Both the position numbers and the translations under genes were made by a program. DNA of 64,000 bases from Styela clava (Eukaryota > Chordata > Ascidiacea > Stolidobranchia > Styelidae), in assembly GCF_964204865.1 (NCBI RefSeq), contig NC_135254.1, positions 1,741,001 to 1,805,000 of the forward strand. Reading direction: 5' to 3'. Below the pieces are notes generated by a model. That model had not been told where the DNA came from, did not search any database, and saw only the letters and a program-made list of their open reading frames with translations. Shown in pieces: positions 37,859-50,175 of the stretch; positions within the stretch are counted from its first letter, which is position 1; each line of letters opens with the position of its first letter.

Positions 37859-39949
37859 CAGGGGTGACGAACCCATTTGCTATCGCAGGCCACTTTTTAG
37901 TTACCGCTGAGTAGGCGGGCCGCACAACTTTTTTTTGTCATATTACGATCGCCGATGAGCCCGCGTCGCACTAAGCGTTAGGAATGCGCTAGCTAACATA
38001 CCTCTGCGTGGGTTCGGAGGGATAAATATGTAAATCCTATCATATGATACCCATTGAAACGAAAAAAAAAAATCATTAACAAAATCAATCGAAAGTAATA
38101 AAACCCATGTATCCATACAGCTGAATATATTTAATGTTATATTGCAGCATAAAATAGAAAACAAATAAAGAAACATTTAATGCTTTTTGTCTTAGTGAGA
38201 TTTTTGGTATTCTTTCTTTTTTACTAATCGTTGACGATGGAATTGACGAAGGACGAATTGACGATGTGGAAACTCTCAACTGCAGACCAAGATTTTCATC
38301 TGCCAGCCTTGACCTGTATCGACTTTTTGTATAATTCATTTTAGAAAAAAATTGTTCGCGTAAATAGGTGCTTCCGAAAACAGATGATCATTTAAGAGCG
38401 CTAGCTCTCAAGTTTGGAAACTCTTTCTTTTATATAATAACACGATAAAATTCAAGCTCCAGCTTCTTGCTTTTGATATCCGTAAATCTAGCATTGAAGC
38501 TTTCCAAGAGACTGGAATATTCCAAAGCATATTGGGTACAAGAAGTTGGATTGTGTTTTTTTAACGTGGGAAAATGCGTGCAATTGTTAGCTTTCAATTG
38601 ATTATACCAGAGATCAAGCATCGACGTAAAAGACTTGATCTTGGAATACATTGAGTGCAATAGTTGATCTGGTCCTTGGAGTTGCACGTTAAAGTCGTTC
38701 AAATGCTTTGTGATATCTACCATAAATCCCAAGTCGCACAACCAGTTTTCATCTTCCACCACAGTCAACAGACATTTCTCCAAATTTCGAAACTCAACAA
38801 TTTTTGGTAAAAGAGAATGAAAGCGCGCTAACATATTCCCACAACTCGTCCAACGAACAGCACAGAAATAAAGAAGATCATCATAATCAGCGTCAAAGTC
38901 TTTGAGAACTTGCTTGAAAATGCGGTTGTTGAGGTCTCTTTAATATAATTTATGCAGTCAGTTACCACAGAAACAACATGGTCAAACCTCACAGATTTTG
39001 CGCAAAGGCTTTTCTGGTGAATTATACAGTGACAAAATACCACTTTATCATGGCTAATTCCTCTTGCATCCATTTCTTTCCTCAACAGTGCTACCATCCC
39101 TTTATGTCTTCCGACCATAGCTGGTGCGCCATCAGTAGCAACACTACTGAGTTTATCTAACGGCAGATTGAACTTCATTAGGGCTTGAAGCAGCTTTTGA
39201 ATCACGTCTTCGCCACGAGTAGTTTTGTGCATTGATTCTAGAGATAGCAAGTTTTCATCAATTTGAAAATCCGCTGCAACTCCCCGAAAAAATATTGCCA
39301 ACTGTGCGGTATTCTTGATGTCCGTTGTTTCATCGAGACAGACGGAGAAGTTTCCGTATTTCTCTGCTCTTTTTTTTTGAGATTATCTTCAATATCTTGA
39401 CCCATTTCTTTTATGCGGTCACAAACAGTAGGCCGAGACAAACTCAGCCTCTGATACAAATGAACCGACTTTGGAGCCAACTTTTCAGCTGCTTTTACGA
39501 GTATTTCCTTGACCCATCCCCCATTGTCATAAGGCTTAAGCTTTTTAGCGATCAATTCCGATACTTCGTAGCTCAAAGTGAGCACGTCTTCATTCGTGCT
39601 ACAAAAGGAAGTCATTACACGTTTTTGCGCATACAAATTTCTCTGAAGTTCTTCTATCATACTTTTTCTGATATCCCCATCCAAATTTTTCAACTCAGAA
39701 TGTTTGGTCTCGTAGTGACGTTTTAAATTTTCTTTTTTCATAACTGCGAGCGAACTTTCGCACTTTAGGCAAAAAGGTTTCCTCCCCTCTTTTATAAAGA
39801 AAAACATAATTGTCCATTCTTTATGGCGCTCCTCTTTTCTTTGCGAGGTTCATAAAAGTTATGATTTTACGCGAAGCATACAATAAATCTCCTGAATGCT
39901 TCGCGGGCCGCATGGATGTTTCTCGCGGGCCGCAGGTTCGTCACCTCTG
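37859..39949 (-). mobile_element. hAT transposon, SCAND3/GTF2IRD2-type, copy b
   Basis: 2091 bases, CAGGGGTGACGAACC to GGTTCGTCACCTCTG, target duplication ATCTAAAC at 37851-37858 and 39950-39957. A deletion of about 130 bases at 38455, between short TCAAGC repeats, separates it from copy a. Confidence 0.92.
38085..39807 (-). pseudogene. hAT transposase relic, copy b
   Basis: The N-terminal zinc finger is intact here (CLKC...LKRHYETKH), unlike copy a. The core (ATDGAPAMVG, VFCHCIIHQ) ends in the same old frameshift as copy a, near 38945. A frameshift near 39375 (extra T in a T run) separates the N-terminal part from the core. The C-terminal dimerisation segment is cut by the 130-base deletion and only its end (38085-38339) remains open. 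Confidence 0.78.
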
Positions 39950-39957
39950 ATCTAAAC

Positions 39958-41649
39958 CCTGATTTGCATGTCTAGTCGCGGGTCAGAGGTCAAGTCGATC
40001 ATTAGTACTTGTTTCCACAAGAGTTAGTTTAGTATGAATTCGAGTCAATTCATTAAGTTGACTCGTGCATGAATGTAAACTCGAATCAAGTCAATAAGAT
40101 AAAACCAGGTTTCAGTGCATTCATTATCAAGTTGCTTGTTGAATTGCTTGTTTGAAAAGCGAGCATGTATTTATCATTTAGTGCGTTTACATGGTAACGA
40201 TTATCGTGCCAAAACCGTATTTTGAGTGAATCGTGTTCATGTAAACACATTGGTTCGATGGCCAATCATGACTCAGCGTGTTTGCATTGTGATATTCCAG
40301 CACGATTGCACAGGGTAGATTAGACAAAATATATAATCGAGATGTCAGATGGAGCCAAATAGAATACGGAAGCAGATGACGAATACAAATAGAGATGAGA
40401 TCGAGAAAGAGGTTTTCTAAAGAAAACAAAATACACTATAAATACTATGAAATTGCCGCAAAAATAACCAACATGCAATCAAATTATATCGCTTACCGAC
40501 TGTTTTTAGCCAAGGTCAACAATATATCGAATCTTTTATGTAACTGCAGAACACTGAAATAAACATGAACAAATAAGAACTACAGTAACAGTACTGAACC
40601 CTAACAACATTGATTGTGGCAATACCTACAGAAAACTCACCAATAATATTTCACAAAACAATCAAAACGCAGGACAGATTCACTAATTGCAGTTCAATAA
40701 TCCAGAGTTCAATGCAGCTAATTTTAAACTATTAGCAAGTTAAATAAGCATGAAACAAAGGAAATCATAATTAGCCCACTATATTTAATATGATACAGCT
40801 TTTCTCAATGCCAAATCGCCATAGAAGTAACGCATTGCAACAGCAAACTAGCTGTGCACATTTACAATTTCGGCCCTAACGCGAGGCGATACAATAACGA
40901 TGTAAACACGCAAATTGCAGTAGACAGAAACCTTCTCGGCTCGGTCTACAGATATTAAAGAAACACATCAAATGCGAGTAATGAAAGGAGACGTTTGCGA
41001 CGTTGACAAACGAAAAGATGCAAACGTGTCAGCAATAAAGAAATGGACACTACCAGCGCTGGAGATCTAACAGGAAGATTAGCAAGTGTCGTGAGTATAT
41101 ACAGAATAATTTGATTGATGTACCGAACAGAAGGCTCACGTCCGCACGTAAAAATTTCTTCAAGGTAGCTTTCTAAAAAATGTAATTTGCAGGCCTGAAC
41201 ACTACTCTCAGGCGCTATTCTTGTTCAGTTTTAACAGCGGCAAAAATAATTGGGATGGGTGAGTTTGAGGTATTTGTGTCTCGTTTTGCACATTATCTTC
41301 AGGTGCGGATGATACGTGAGGAGTTCGGTATTTATTTTAGCCAACGATTTGTTATTTTCAGCGCAAATTTATATCCACAAAAACTATAGTCATAATATCA
41401 GCAGGCACAAGTGGGCCGGATGAAACACTTCGTTTGGCCGGATACGGCACGCGGGTCGTAGTTTACGCGGGTTGTAGTTTACCCGCCTCTGATCTATTAA
41501 ATATGCCCGACATGCAACTAAGAACACTCACAGTTAGCGAATAAAGTTTTTGTCTTGGTAGTTTGCAAACTCTAAAGCATATGTTGTAAAATATTTAGGA
41601 GTACGAGTCTCTCATCCAAAAAAAATCATCTCATTTTGTAACGATTTTT
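39958..41649. other. Spacer downstream of hAT copy b
   Basis: Copy of 22655-24039 plus about 240 bases absent there. It contains GTGCGTTTACATGGTAACG (40181) and, far right, AATAACGATGTAAACACGC (about 40896-40914). These look like degenerate inverted ends of another DNA element. No gene recognised. Confidence 0.45.
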
Positions 41650-42010
41650 AAAGATGTTGATGAATGCCATTTTATATACAGTATGTAGATATACCATAAT
41701 GTATTGCCGAACAAAAGAACATACTAACGCACAGGGTAATAGGGTACAACAAGAATATTCTGTTCTTTAGTTTGTTTTATATATACCACAGGAAGTGACG
41801 TCAAACAAAACACCACACGCGAATATAAACTGCTTTCAACTGCACAAATATATTAAGTGAATTAAGTTTGTTTGCTGCGTTATGCGGATGTGTTTATGTT
41901 TCATTTTTTAGAAACAGCACCGATGTTAACGCTGCCTAATTACTTGCTACAGCCAGTCGTATATAACGAACTCGTTGGTTCTACAAGCGACTGTCGACCT
42001 GCTGAACTCG
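41650..42010 (+). repeat. Upstream cassette copy 9
   Basis: Contains CAGGAAGTGACGTCA (41789-41803). Confidence 0.6.
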
Positions 42011-43189
42011 ATGTCGTACAACAATTACCAACTTTTATAGGATTCAACGGAGCGTGACGACTACTGCCAGAACCAATTTTCACCTTGCTTTGAGGGGACG
42101 CTGCGATGTTGCTCTGCATTCGCATGTGGTTGTACGGTAGATGATCTGAGAGATAGTTTTTTCGTTGAGTCCAAATACTGTATTAAAGTAGGTTTGCCGT
42201 AATATGTCAGTGTTTGAGTTTAAATGTACTCTATAGACTAGTTTGATATGATATCCGGTTTTCAGATGGTACTGCAATGCGGGTGCACTACGTTACCGGT
42301 ACTCAACCCAACCTGCAACATAATTCGTTAACTTTTCGAAGCAATAGGCAGGTAATGCATTTCTGCCTTTGTCTGCGTGCTATGGGTAAATTTGACAAAC
42401 ATCATGAAATTTCAAAATAAATCGAGCTCCCCCTCAAATATCAGTGAAAACGTTGTTGACAGCATCGGTCAAAGATCATGAAAGTTGGTAATAGTTGATA
42501 GATGTAGCATATGGACGCCCTATATAATTGTTGAAGTTTACGCAAGGTGGGCCAAATACGAATAACTGGGTGAAACCACGGGCCCCACCTTTATTTAACA
42601 CATGCTTTAAAGTGGTTTCAGGCACAAAAAGTTGGTTATTGATTTTATGAAAAGCGTTGTTCGTTTTGCAAAAGCTATCCGTTGGGGCATTGGAACGTCT
42701 TAGGCATGAATATTAAATTGGACGCAAGTATAGACTCTGCAACGCAGGGGGTTTAAATTACTCGCACATACTAGATTAAATTGAAAATTTGTTTCGCAGG
42801 CCGCACACCATTCAAAAGTGGCGCTTCTCCGCGGGACGGACAAGTTTTTCTTTTTTGCACTGATTGGCTGCCAAGATGAGCAGCCGGTGGTAATGGCTGA
42901 CGTAAATATTTCGTAGATTGTTTTGGGCATGAATTGTTTTGTTAAACACGATTCGTTATTTTTCGTTCGTAATGTTAGCAGGCACAAGAGGATATAACAC
43001 TTCGTAGACCGGATCACACCCGCGGGTCTTAAATCACCCGCCACTGGTCTATTCAATATGCCCGACATACAACTAAGAACACTCAAAGTTAACAAATAAA
43101 ATGTTTGTCATATTAGTTTGCGAACGCTATAGCTTATGTCGCAAAAGTTTTATGAGTACGAGTCTCTCGAACAAAAAAATCCCGTTTTA
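42011..43189. other. Spacer after cassette 9
   Basis: Related to 11480-12300 and then to 24400-25110, including the recurrent old hAT-like sequence near 42850. No gene recognised. Confidence 0.45.
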
Positions 43190-43985
43190 CCCATTTGGAT
43201 CTGACTATCCCTTAATGGGTACCCTGTGTCACCTGGGTCATGAATTGACTCTGGAATATTAATTACATGCCTCTATCCCCTTCCCAATGCCCGCAATATA
43301 AGCCAAAATGGTCCGTCTCGAAGCTTGTCCCGTCATCGCCAAAAATTGTTTGGTTTGCTTTCAAGTATAGAATCTCAATGAAGGAGAAATTGTAACGACC
43401 ACCTGGGTTTATTCCGTCATTCAAGATCATTGAAGGCTGAAAAAATATGTTTAAGACGTAACAGTTTTAGAAAAAAAAATGGGAGCCGACAGTCTCTGCA
43501 GCAATATGTCTCATCTTATTTCGATTTAAAAAGACTTTTTTAAAAAGGTAGATAAACGCATTTTAGAAAAATAAAAAAAATCGTTTCTATCACATCCTTA
43601 TATATTATAATGATGCAGAATAAAAAAAATTTGCTCTAAATATTTTTCACCAAATTAATATTTTCGCCCCACTGCAATAGAAACAAGGCCAGTTATCACT
43701 CTCTCGAATGAACCAACATGAAGAGACCGAAATAACGTTGTTATCGCTATTCTGTTTATTACGGCTGACTTTGATTAAAAATTCTTGAACAAAATTTTTT
43801 GAGAATCCTGATTCAACAACTCACCACGGTAGGGAGAATAGCGATATCACTCTTTGGCAGCGTCACGCAGAAAGGGGTCTAGTAATCCATTTGGAGATAC
43901 TTGATTGGTAACTCTAGCACGTTTGAACGGGGAGGAACAACTGTTTGTATAAAAAGTGTAAAAATCCCTGAGGAACCACGGGGTA
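43190..43985. other. Single-copy block inserted in the repeated spacer
   Basis: About 800 bases with no counterpart elsewhere in the window, set between spacer sequences that are contiguous in other copies. Its edges are weakly inverted: CCCTTAATGGGTACCCTGTG at left, CCACGGGGTACAAAGGG at right. It includes coding-like minus-strand sequence (next entry) and a second open stretch (about 43957-43843) followed by TGA and a GTGAGT donor at 43824. Confidence 0.55.
43267..43436 (-). pseudogene. Orphan coding-like exon of unknown family
   Basis: On the minus strand a good acceptor (CATATTTTTTCAG) opens 56 codons without a stop, ending at a GTAATT donor. The composition is protein-like: NDGINPGGRYNFSF, then LKANQTIFGDDGTSFETDHF and LYCGHWEGDRG. 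I do not recognise the family. It could be a captured gene fragment or part of a DNA transposon. Confidence 0.4.
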
Positions 43986-43999
43986 CAAAGGGTCAAATT

Positions 44000-44430
44000 T
44001 TGAAGATTTTCAATGAATGCCTTATTATATATCGAATATGTTCAATGAATGCTATTTTATAAACAGTATGTAGATATACCACAATGTATTGAAGTAGAAC
44101 AGAACATAATAAACGCACAGTGTAATAGGGTGCAACAAAAATATTCTGTTCATTAGTTTGCTTTATATATATACCACAGGAAGTGACGTCAAACAAAACA
44201 CCACACGCGAATATAAACTGCTTTCAACTGCACAAATATAAAAAGTAAATTAAGTTTGTATGCTGCGTTATGCAGATGTCTTTATGTTTCATTTTTCAGA
44301 TACAGCACAGATAAAATCGCTGCCTGATTACTTGCTATAGCCAGTCGTATATAACAGACTCGATGATTCTACAAGCGCCTGCCGATCTGTTTTCAATGAG
44401 TGGTTTGGAATATGTGTGAACTTGATGTCG
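44000..44430 (+). repeat. Upstream cassette copy 10
   Basis: Contains CAGGAAGTGACGTCA (44177-44191) and leads directly to the 5' flank of gene 6. Confidence 0.6.
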
Positions 44431-44880
44431 TACAACAATGATTGATAGATGTTGCATATCTGCTTTGCGTATGTATCGTAAACTATATAATGAATACCCA
44501 AAAATATATAATTGTCGAAGATTACGCCATGCCGGTGTTTATTCTAATTTAGCTGTTATCTGTCTATGTGTACGTATCAGTGACTCAGTAACTCAGAACA
44601 GGCACAGCTTGATGGAAACTTTTATTTATCTTCAATTTATCTGCATTATTTAATATATCATGTTTTTCATGAATGTTGCATATCAACTTCAAATTTGCAT
44701 CCTAAAAAGATCGGAATAGTCAAAAAATGTCTCTAAAATTGATCCTCCTGAAACCAACCAAAAGCTCTGGCCAGAGCTTAAAAGATAAGCAACATATGAT
44801 ACCATCGGATATTTTTTTTACAGATATTTACTTTAGAGCTAAGCATTTAGTTGCGTCATCAAACCTTTCTAGAAGCGAAC

Positions 44881-47800
44881 ATGGACTGCGTCAAAATTAT
44901 TTTGTTCATCTTTCTCATCTGTGGCTTGCGTGCGGAGCTAGAAGTTCCGGGTAAGATTTGTGTAAGATAAAATTATTAAATAACTTATCCGTCGTCTGAT
45001 ACCAAGAATTGTAAAATTTAAGAGCTTTTTAAATCATTTGCAAAACATTCATAGTGTAGCAACATCTATAATTTTGTCACAAGATGTCGTTATATTGAAC
45101 TTAAAAATATCACGTTTCATTTTGACAGCTGGATCCTGCGTTTCCAAGATCGTGAATGGGAAACTCGTCCAAGTTGGAGATTGCAAGGTAAATTTTTGTT
45201 GCTATTTTTATCAGGGCTTTACGTACTTGTCTCCAAGTAGGGCTTTAGGAAAGCAGCCATTGATACTCCCAGAACTGCAATTTTTGGAAGAGCTTTCTGA
45301 GTTGCATGGCCAATTTTAAATCAGACTTCTGCATCTCACGCAACTAATATAATCTAATATAACTTACGTGTTATATTCTCTTCACTAATCAACTGCATTT
45401 TTTATTTATTTCACAGAAAGACGATGGATCTGGTGAGTTCGCCCTACTTCATGATATATATTATGTTTGAAAATACTTACGTGACCGTAAACGTATGACA
45501 GAATTTTGAGTCATAAATACGTACGAAATGGTCCAAAAATATTCTCTTCGTATAAGATAGTCAAAGTATACAGTGGTTAAAAAGTTTAACAATGGCCGAC
45601 AATAAAATAAACAAGAGAGCTATGCTCAAATATATGGACACGTAGAGTCACATAATTTTGATGACGTCATAGCTAAAAAAAAAGTAATAGCGTTCTGAAG
45701 AAAATTTTTATCTTTAACCACTGAAAATTTCAAAGCAATTGGTCCAGTATTCGAAGAGAAAAGCGACTTTTTAAAAATGTGTCAAAGAACAAGAACAACA
45801 ACATAATATTGAAACGATCGTTATGTCCACTACGTGTCCAACAAAGAGATGAGAGCTGAATTCACGGCGGTACCGGTACCTAACGTAGGTGCGGTACTGA
45901 GTTAGCAGTCAGCCAGCATCTTACCTGTACACTGTAGGCCATATACGATAATTGATCACAGAACAGTTGTTCCCTTGCAAATTTTATGTTGTTTACACTC
46001 TAGGACAGATAATTGATCACAGAACAATTCTTTCCTTTCAAATTTTATGTTGTTTCCAGTAGACTCTCATCAAAATAAACAAATATAGTAGGCTACAAGT
46101 GCTACAACGCTTGCATTACTGCACTGGTAGGACCGTGAAAAAATAAGTTACGGTAATTTCATTGTGGTAAGACACCGGTACCGGCACCAGTATCGTACTT
46201 ACGTACTGAGCTACCAGTACCGGTACCGAACCTGTAGGTCTGATATTCCGTTCCGCATACGATAGGCTATAAAACTTGCTTTGCAGCATTAGTAATACCG
46301 CGGAAGGCATAAGTCAATTTCACTGCGTTACGGTACCGGTATGGCAACTTACCAGTACCGACCTACAGTAGCTGTAGTACTGAGCAAGACAATCGATCGC
46401 GAAACCGCTTGAAATAGGTGTAAAACAGTGTTCCCATGAGTAAAAATAAATACCGCGAAATTTTGTATGAAATATCATATCTCATAGGATTCATATAAAA
46501 TTTAAGAATAAATAAAAGTAATAGCCTTCTGGGGGAAAATATAATCTTTACTCACTGAAAATTTCAAAGCAATTGGTCCAGTAATCAACGAGAAAAGCGA
46601 TTTTTTCATAACGATACCAAGAAGAAGACAAATAAGAACAAGAACAACAAAAATACCAAAACGATCGTTATGTCCACTAACGTGTCCAAAAAACTGTGAA
46701 CGATATAATATGATAAAAACTGATTTAAAATGCCATAAGCCTACACACAAATAAAATATGTTATTTATTTACAGAAATCGCCAGATTGATCCAGAACAGT
46801 CTTGATGAAAAGAAAAATGCTGAAAGTAATTTATATTTCAGTTTTCAGATTTATAATATGACTATAAAATATAAAATATGCTACACCGTCAAAGCATCAG
46901 TTTTAATTTTCTTAAGCTTTCAAGTATTGAACCCTGAATTGTCCCTGGGTGATTCACCCTCCATCAACCATGTGTCTAAATTGATAGCTATTATGAAATC
47001 TAAAACAGATTTGTTCTGTTGTCTCATCGACTTTCCTCATCCCAAAATTATTAGATTACAGTATTTCCAAAATTCCCATTTTGAAAGGAAAATTTATTGA
47101 ATGAGCAAAGCGACAAAATCTTAATTCCACATCGTTAAAATATTCCGAAACTTTAATAAAAAAATCCAATGACAGCAATATGTTGTTTTCAGTTAAATGT
47201 GACTTTAAATACCATTCCAAATGCTACAAAGCAGTTGTGTATGGTACACCGAATGTCACCTTCTACGACGCTCAACTAATTTGCAAATCGATGAATAACG
47301 GAAAACCAGCGAACATTTACGATCTCGCGCATTACAAGTGGCTGCTCCCTCATATTCGCTTACTGATACCTGCGGAATGGATTTCCATCTGGACTGGGAT
47401 GGAGTATAAGGTCAGTTAATAAATCACAATTTTAGTAGAGTTTGACTAATTTTTATAAACTTCATAGGGTCAAAGGTTGGCTCAAAGCTTGTCTTTAATA
47501 AAATTACCAAATAATGAGCTGGTTAATGATGCCTCATGGTTTATTAATGGATTGGAAAATTAGAAAAACCCAATATGATTGTAACTTTAAATATAATGTG
47601 ACGTCATAGACGAACCGTGCAATTGATATTGTGGTATTTGCCGAATACTTCAGAATTTGTGATATTTCCAGTAATTTCTAGTTTTCACTCATTTTCATGT
47701 AGTTCCTACACATAACTTACAAGACTTCATCTATGATGACTACATTTACTATAAAACTTATTACTGAAAGCAAATATTTTCATTTTTCATCCAACATGTC

Positions 47801-48050
47801 AGTCGCATTAACATTTCAAGCAACAAATTTTAAAGCCTTCATTTAATTGTTACAGAACAATCAGCTTTTGTTGTCAAGTGGAGGACCAACCACTATAGCA
47901 ACTGAAGTGTGGTATCCTGGTTATCCGAAGTCTGATGCATCGTGGACAAATGTCGGTGTTGATGTTAATAAAGATCCAGAGTCTGCAAGTCAGGGAATGT
48001 TCAATGAAAAACCATCCGGGCCACGCTACGGTGTCATCTGTGAAATATAA
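44881..48050 (+). CDS. Secreted C-type lectin-like protein, gene 6 (type B front, type A last exon)
   Basis: Exons 44881-44950, 45129-45187, 45417-45432, 46775-46825, 47193-47410, 47856-48050; 202 residues. Exon 1 reads MDCVK and LRAELEVPG. The module has Cys27 and Cys42 (GSCVS...GDCK). The neck is EIARLIQNSLDEKKNAE. Exon 5 is type B (HYKWLLPHIRLL, ISIWTGM). Exon 6 is type A, like genes 1 and 7 (YPGYP, ASWTNVGVDVNKDPE, FNEKP). The switch falls inside intron 5, about 47440-47560. Intron 3 is swollen to 1342 bases by two MITEs and a palindrome-rich stretch. Poly(A) signal AATAAA at 48215. Borders are GT-AG throughout, so it looks functional. Confidence 0.85.
45612..45841. mobile_element. TGGACACGTAG MITE in intron 3 of gene 6
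   Basis: Opposite orientation to 12305-12546: starts CAAGAGAGCTATGCTCAAAT, ends CCACTACGTGTCCAA, with GATGACGTCATAG inside. Confidence 0.75.
45869..46370. repeat. GGTACCGGTACC-rich palindromic stretch in intron 3 of gene 6
   Basis: The exact 12-base palindrome GGTACCGGTACC is at 45869-45880. Variants lie near 46170, 46215 and 46330. A 47-base unit (GATAATTGATCACAGAACA start) occurs twice, at about 45948-45994 and 46007-46055. Confidence 0.6.
46513..46689. mobile_element. Truncated TGGACACGTAG MITE in intron 3 of gene 6
   Basis: Second copy in the same intron, missing its left end. The right end is CCACTAACGTGTCCAA. Same orientation as 45612-45841. Confidence 0.65.
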
Positions 48051-49050
48051 AACCAGCTCAAGACCTGACAGAACTCCGTTGACGGGCTGAATGATATAAA
48101 CGACAAGGAGTTCTCTCTTTTTATTACTCACCGATATTATCCCTTTACTATTATCAACCGTATAGCCCATGCCTTGAAGTAGTCGCCTTGTCTATTGGAA
48201 CTTTTTGCTCAGAAAATAAAATTCATGGCTGTCTCCTTGTGATTTCTGTTTTTAACCGAAAATAATAATAAATATTGATTCGATCATTTGTGAGTTTGTT
48301 ACTATTTTGTCAGTTCATGGGAACCCACCAGAAAAGGAAATGAACCGCAAAATAGATTATTACTCATGCGTGTAAAATAACCACGCCTACCATATCTTGG
48401 GTTAGGGCAGGTATATTAGGGAGAGAACCTCTGAAACAAACTTAGTTCAGTAGTAGTCTGATAACTAAGAACTCTGCTTGAGACCCAAATTAGGCAAATA
48501 AAATTCAACTGCGTTAGGAGACTCATGAATATGACTTTGAATAATTATACTTTAGGTTCACATAAAACTTTATTCAGTACAATTCTACCAAAGATAGTAA
48601 AATGTTACTCAGCATTATTTGAACAGCTAGAAAGCACACTTAGATCTCTAGTTTCTTAATCAGCGATTCCCGCGACTCCCCAAGGGTTCCTCAATTGGAG
48701 AATGGTCCCAATGCTAGGCGCAAAACGTTAATCGGCAAAATTCATCAAAGCTTGTAAAACGTGACTCAGCATAATTTGAACAGCTGGAAACCACTGTTGG
48801 GTGTAAAAGTTTCTGAACGTCCCGTCGCGAGTCAGGTCATTTTACGAGTTATCCGAGTCAATCGCTGAGTTAAATTCCACTGTCGTCAGTTGATGTCGAT
48901 TCTGAGTCATCCCATGCAGTCTCTTTATAACAGTGGTTCTCAAACGGTGGGAGGCGCCCCACAAAGGCATCGCAGACATTTTTTTTGAAGGGAAAAAAGG
49001 GAATCTTTTCAACGCGACTAGACAAAACATAAATGCGACTCGGCTTAATA
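48051..49050. other. 3' flank of gene 6 and spacer
   Basis: 3' UTR with AATAAA 48215-48220, then the standard downstream flank and decayed hAT-like ends near 48660 and 48930. No gene recognised. Confidence 0.5.
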
Positions 49051-49251
49051 TAGGGTGTCCATGAAGTCCTAAATTATTTAAAATTGCAAACAGAATTTAT
49101 CGACACCATATATAGTTTGGCCCCCACAAATGTATTGATGAAGTAAAAAAATACTTCAATAATAATTACTGGTTATAAAAAAAAAATAGTTATATTGAGA
49201 ACAGACTCCACAACAAAACTAAAATTGTGAACGGACTCTATGGACACCCTG
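49051..49251. mobile_element. mariner-like MITE
   Basis: 201 bases with inverted ends TAGGGTGTCCATGAAGTCC and GGACTCTATGGACACCCTG between TA dinucleotides. These ends are of the mariner CAGGGTGTCC style. A worn partner lies at about 56053-56248. Confidence 0.7.
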
Positions 49252-49847
49252 TATAGTGTAATTCACATCCTAAAAACCGTATTTTTTAATTTTTTTTTCT
49301 CAAAAATTCATGCCTTTCTACAAAATAGTAATGGCGGATTCCTGATTGTTTCCATAGTTATGTAATGTTCATACAATTAAAAAATAATCTTCTTTTTTCT
49401 GATTTTTTATTCCGTGAACAATATATATCAATATGCAATGTTTTTTGGTTTATTTTATCCAATAATTTACAATTGTAATAGAAAAAAATAAAGAGAAAAA
49501 TAAATGCTTTACATCACGAAATAAAAATATTGTAATTGAACAATCCAGACTCGACAAGTAAGTACAATCCAATTATTATCGAATTCTAGTTAAATGACTG
49601 AGTTTTTTTCGAATTGCAAGGTTGCAGACAGATCGCGGTGAATCGGCCCGAATAAGATCAAGAGAACTCAACATAAAATGCTTGGCACAAATCGGAATGA
49701 CTTCCAATTCCCCCAAAAGCGCAGCAATTGGTCACAAATAGTCTTCATTGGTCGATAAAAGCCGACATAAATCGGAAACAGCAGACAGTTATTTGAAATG
49801 GCAAAAATGCTCGCGATTGACCAGAAATAACAGTTGGTAGTCTGAAC
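49252..49847. other. AT-rich spacer
   Basis: The first part (49252-49400) matches 56249-56370. No gene or clear element in the remainder. Confidence 0.4.
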
Positions 49848-50167
49848 CAGAGCTTCCTAAACTGGGGGTCACGACATCCCTGAGGGCCTCGCAACTAATT
49901 TGAGGGGTCGCAAGAAGTATGCAAAACACTATATATATCTATTTTACTTTTTTAAACGTTGATTCAAAACACAATTTATAAAACTAGTGCAAAACATAAT
50001 CTTCACTATTTCGATAGAATCAAAGAAGCAGTGCGCCTGCATAACAATGCCGACTTTGATCGTTAGACCCGAGAAGATGAGCGCTTGCATAACAAAGCCA
50101 AACAGAGGTCACGGAAAAATGTTATATATTGGGAAGGTTCACAAGCTTAAAAGATTGGGCATCCCTG
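49848..50167. mobile_element. hAT-like MITE
   Basis: 320 bases starting CAGAGCTTCCTAAACTGGGG and ending AGATTGGGCATCCCTG. It is flanked by GTCTGAAC (49840-49847) and GTCTAAAC (50168-50175), an 8-base duplication with one change. A short open frame inside has no recognised domain. Confidence 0.75.
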
Positions 50168-50175
50168 GTCTAAAC

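Larger units (their letters stand above)
25425..41650 (+). repeat. Segmental duplication, copy 2
   Basis: LINE b, gene 4, MITEs, poly-G, gene 5, hAT b and spacer; about 16.2 kb. It shares both 8-base-flanked hAT insertions with copy 1 and lacks the BED hAT and the 12305-12546 MITE. Confidence 0.85.
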
